This document shows, piece by piece, positions 6,317 through 7,483 of a stretch of 7,483 bases of DNA. The stretch is taken from assembly GCA_947074245.1 (NCBI GenBank), contig CAMTOW010000091.1:1-7483 (forward strand), in the 5' to 3' direction. The notes beneath the pieces are model-generated. The model searched no databases. It was not told where the DNA came from and was given only the letters and a program-made list of their open reading frames with translations. The position numbers and the translations under genes were made by a program. The DNA comes from an uncultured Bacteroidales bacterium (GTDB lineage Bacteria; Bacteroidota; Bacteroidia; Bacteroidales; JAUNSR01). How positions within the stretch are numbered: position 1 is the first letter of the stretch; the number at the start of each line of letters is the position of its first letter.

Positions 6317-7144
6317 TTAGAGACATACGGTTACACCGATATAAATATTGAAAAGATTAATTTTGAAGTTGGCTCCGCTGTTTCGACGCGATCCCGAATC
6401 AATGTCATTGATCGTTTGCTTCTCTTTACGATAAGTCAAACCGGCAACGCCCAATGAAAATTCGGCAGCCACGTTCTCCATAATGAAGACGCAGACTCCG
6501 GGATTGATCCCCAAGCGGATTTGAGTAACCGCGGTTTGCGTCACATAGGGTTCGCCGTCAACCTGACGGCTGAAGTTGGAGTTTCCGGTACTGAATGCCA
6601 GATTGGTTTCATTGAACAATCCGAACCGCTTGCCGGCATCCAACCCTACATAGGAGCGATGAAAAATAGTTCCGCTATAAAGCGTTTCGGTATATTTCAT
6701 ATTAGACAAAGAGAAATCCAAATCATCGATGACCAGACTCAGGTTGTCTAACTGCACATTGGTTTGCGAATAGCCCAGTTTCACACCGATCATCAGGTTA
6801 TCCCGATAGAAATATCCGGCAAAGGGATTGACACGAACCGTCTTACCATTGTAATTGACGTCTTCCATCAGATTATACATCTTACTATCGAAGCTATCAT
6901 AATTGCTGTAAGAGGCCGTTATCCCGAACATCCGATATCCTTTGGGCACGAAACGATAATTGAGTATTCCGCGATCATAACGCCCGATCGGTTTTATGGC
7001 GAGGATCTCCGGATTGCTCTGCTGGAGCGAATCACGCACGACGCGCAAAGAATCCGTCATCGTACGGCTTCTGTTGTTGGCGGCAGAAAGCGTTCCGACC
7101 AGGCAAAGATTGATTATTAAGCAAAAGAGTATTCGTTTAAGCAT
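6317..7144 (-). CDS. Predicted outer-membrane beta-barrel protein, uncharacterised
   Basis: I do not recognise a named family. The 275-residue protein has a Sec signal peptide (MLKRILFCLIINLCLVGTLSA|ANN, cleavage near residue 21). A short linker follows (RTMTDSLRVVRDSLQQ, 28-42), then from about residue 70 alternating short hydrophobic/aromatic strands and polar turns, such as YRMFGITASYSNYDSFD, VNPFAGYFYRDNLMIGVKLGYSQ, SYVGLDAGKRFG and NVAAEFSLGVAGLTYR. It ends with a strand, NLFNIYIGVTVCL. This is the pattern of a small outer-membrane barrel. Residues 187-275 are paralogous to the truncated protein encoded just upstream: over the last 61 residues the two align without gaps, with 22 identities by my count. 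The start is the ATG at 7144, 15 bases after the upstream stop. It is coupled to the PCMD lipoprotein gene, so the two proteins may work together in the outer membrane. Confidence 0.65.
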   Translation of the reverse strand: MLKRILFCLIINLCLVGTLSAANNRSRTMTDSLRVVRDSLQQSNPEILAIKPIGRYDRGILNYRFVPKGYRMFGITASYSNYDSFDSKMYNLMEDVNYNGKTVRVNPFAGYFYRDNLMIGVKLGYSQTNVQLDNLSLVIDDLDFSLSNMKYTETLYSGTIFHRSYVGLDAGKRFGLFNETNLAFSTGNSNFSRQVDGEPYVTQTAVTQIRLGINPGVCVFIMENVAAEFSLGVAGLTYRKEKQTINDIDSGSRRNSGANFKINLFNIYIGVTVCL

Positions 7145-7159
7145 AATTTCCTGTTCATT

Positions 7160-7433
7160 TTATAAATAAAAAGCAATCCCCAGACCAATTGAAAAAATAT
7201 TGATTTTAAAACTACCTCTGTGATGATGACGTTCTCCTGTATTAACCTGATCGGTCACTTGCTTTACCTTATTAAATGAAAAACCCAATACGCCCACGTT
7301 TACTTCTACGGCCGTAAAATTATTTATAAATGCAACGAGTCCCGGCGAAACCGCAATACTGATTTCGCGAGCTGTTTCATAAGTACCGCTCATGGATTCA
7401 CCCTTACCGTTTAACAGTTTTGACTGACTACCC
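7160..7433 (-). CDS. C-terminal fragment of a second, paralogous barrel protein
   Basis: Only the last 90 residues (from GSQSKLLNGKGES) are genuine; the 5' part is lost because the contig runs into sequencing adapter at 7434. The apparent start MCSSDL is translated adapter and must not be annotated. The fragment has the same C-terminal layout as the downstream gene product: a PGLVAFINN strand, VGVLGFSFNKVKQ, a polar turn with three consecutive His, then FKINIFSIGLGIAFYL. It is therefore a tandem duplicate of the neighbouring barrel. Its stop lies 15 bases before the next start, so the genes are in one operon whose promoter is outside the window. Function unknown. Confidence 0.75.
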
Positions 7434-7483
7434 AGATCGGAAGAGCACACGTCTGAACTCCAGTCACTCCGGAGAATCTCGTA
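7434..7483 (+). other. Illumina TruSeq adapter and index (artefact)
   Basis: Bases 7434-7467 match the 34-base TruSeq read-1 3' adapter, beginning AGATCGGAAGAGCACACG and ending CCAGTCAC. Bases 7468-7475 are an eight-base index, TCCGGAGA, which I recall as TruSeq HT i7 D702. Bases 7476-7483 (ATCTCGTA) begin the constant P7 flank. None of this is organismal DNA, and the true sequence ends at or about 7433. Confidence 0.98.

Noticed and set aside
7434..7450. GTG start and MCSSDL N-terminus for the right-end reading frame
   Set aside because: These codons are reverse-complemented TruSeq adapter, a known artefact, not a gene start.

Overview
The window looks like chromosome of a Bacteroidota bacterium, most likely a gut-type Bacteroidales (Bacteroides/Parabacteroides-like). 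The evidence is threefold: TAnnTTTG-type -7 promoter boxes, no Shine-Dalgarno sequences ahead of the starts, and lineage-typical proteins (a PCMD-domain lipoprotein, a PNGase F-type N-glycanase, and an rplY-pth-hslR-like cluster). The genus cannot be fixed from this sequence alone.

Layout. (1) 56-1282, minus: a secreted PNGase F-like N-glycanase. (2) 1418-2452, minus: galE, UDP-glucose 4-epimerase, closed by a perfect-stem intrinsic terminator whose T-tract lies just upstream of the N-glycanase promoter. (3) 2692-4364, plus: rplY/ctc (ribosomal protein L25), pth (peptidyl-tRNA hydrolase) and an Hsp15/HslR-like S4 protein. These read divergently from galE and end at an 18-bp-stem terminator. 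(4) 4365-4743: 379 bases without a gene, holding two converging terminators. (5) 4744-7433, minus: a tight operon of two tandem paralogous small outer-membrane barrel-like proteins (the upstream one truncated) and a PCMD-domain surface lipoprotein. (6) 7434-7483: not biological. It is Illumina TruSeq adapter plus index, so the sequence ends in adapter read-through and the N-terminus of the last reading frame is artificial.

How the genes fit together. The plus-strand cluster is a translation module: L25 on the 50S subunit, Pth for clearing peptidyl-tRNA, and an Hsp15-like protein that in E. coli binds free 50S carrying nascent chain-tRNA. The minus-strand right-hand operon encodes an envelope-located set of unknown function. 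The N-glycanase and GalE both touch glycan metabolism, but each appears to have its own promoter.

No clearly new system is demonstrated. The items most worth a second look are a 30-bp perfect palindrome with a T-rich tail inside pth (possible intragenic attenuator), the two-barrel plus PCMD lipoprotein operon, and the divergent PNGase F homologue with an aspartate where the family's second acidic residue is a glutamate.
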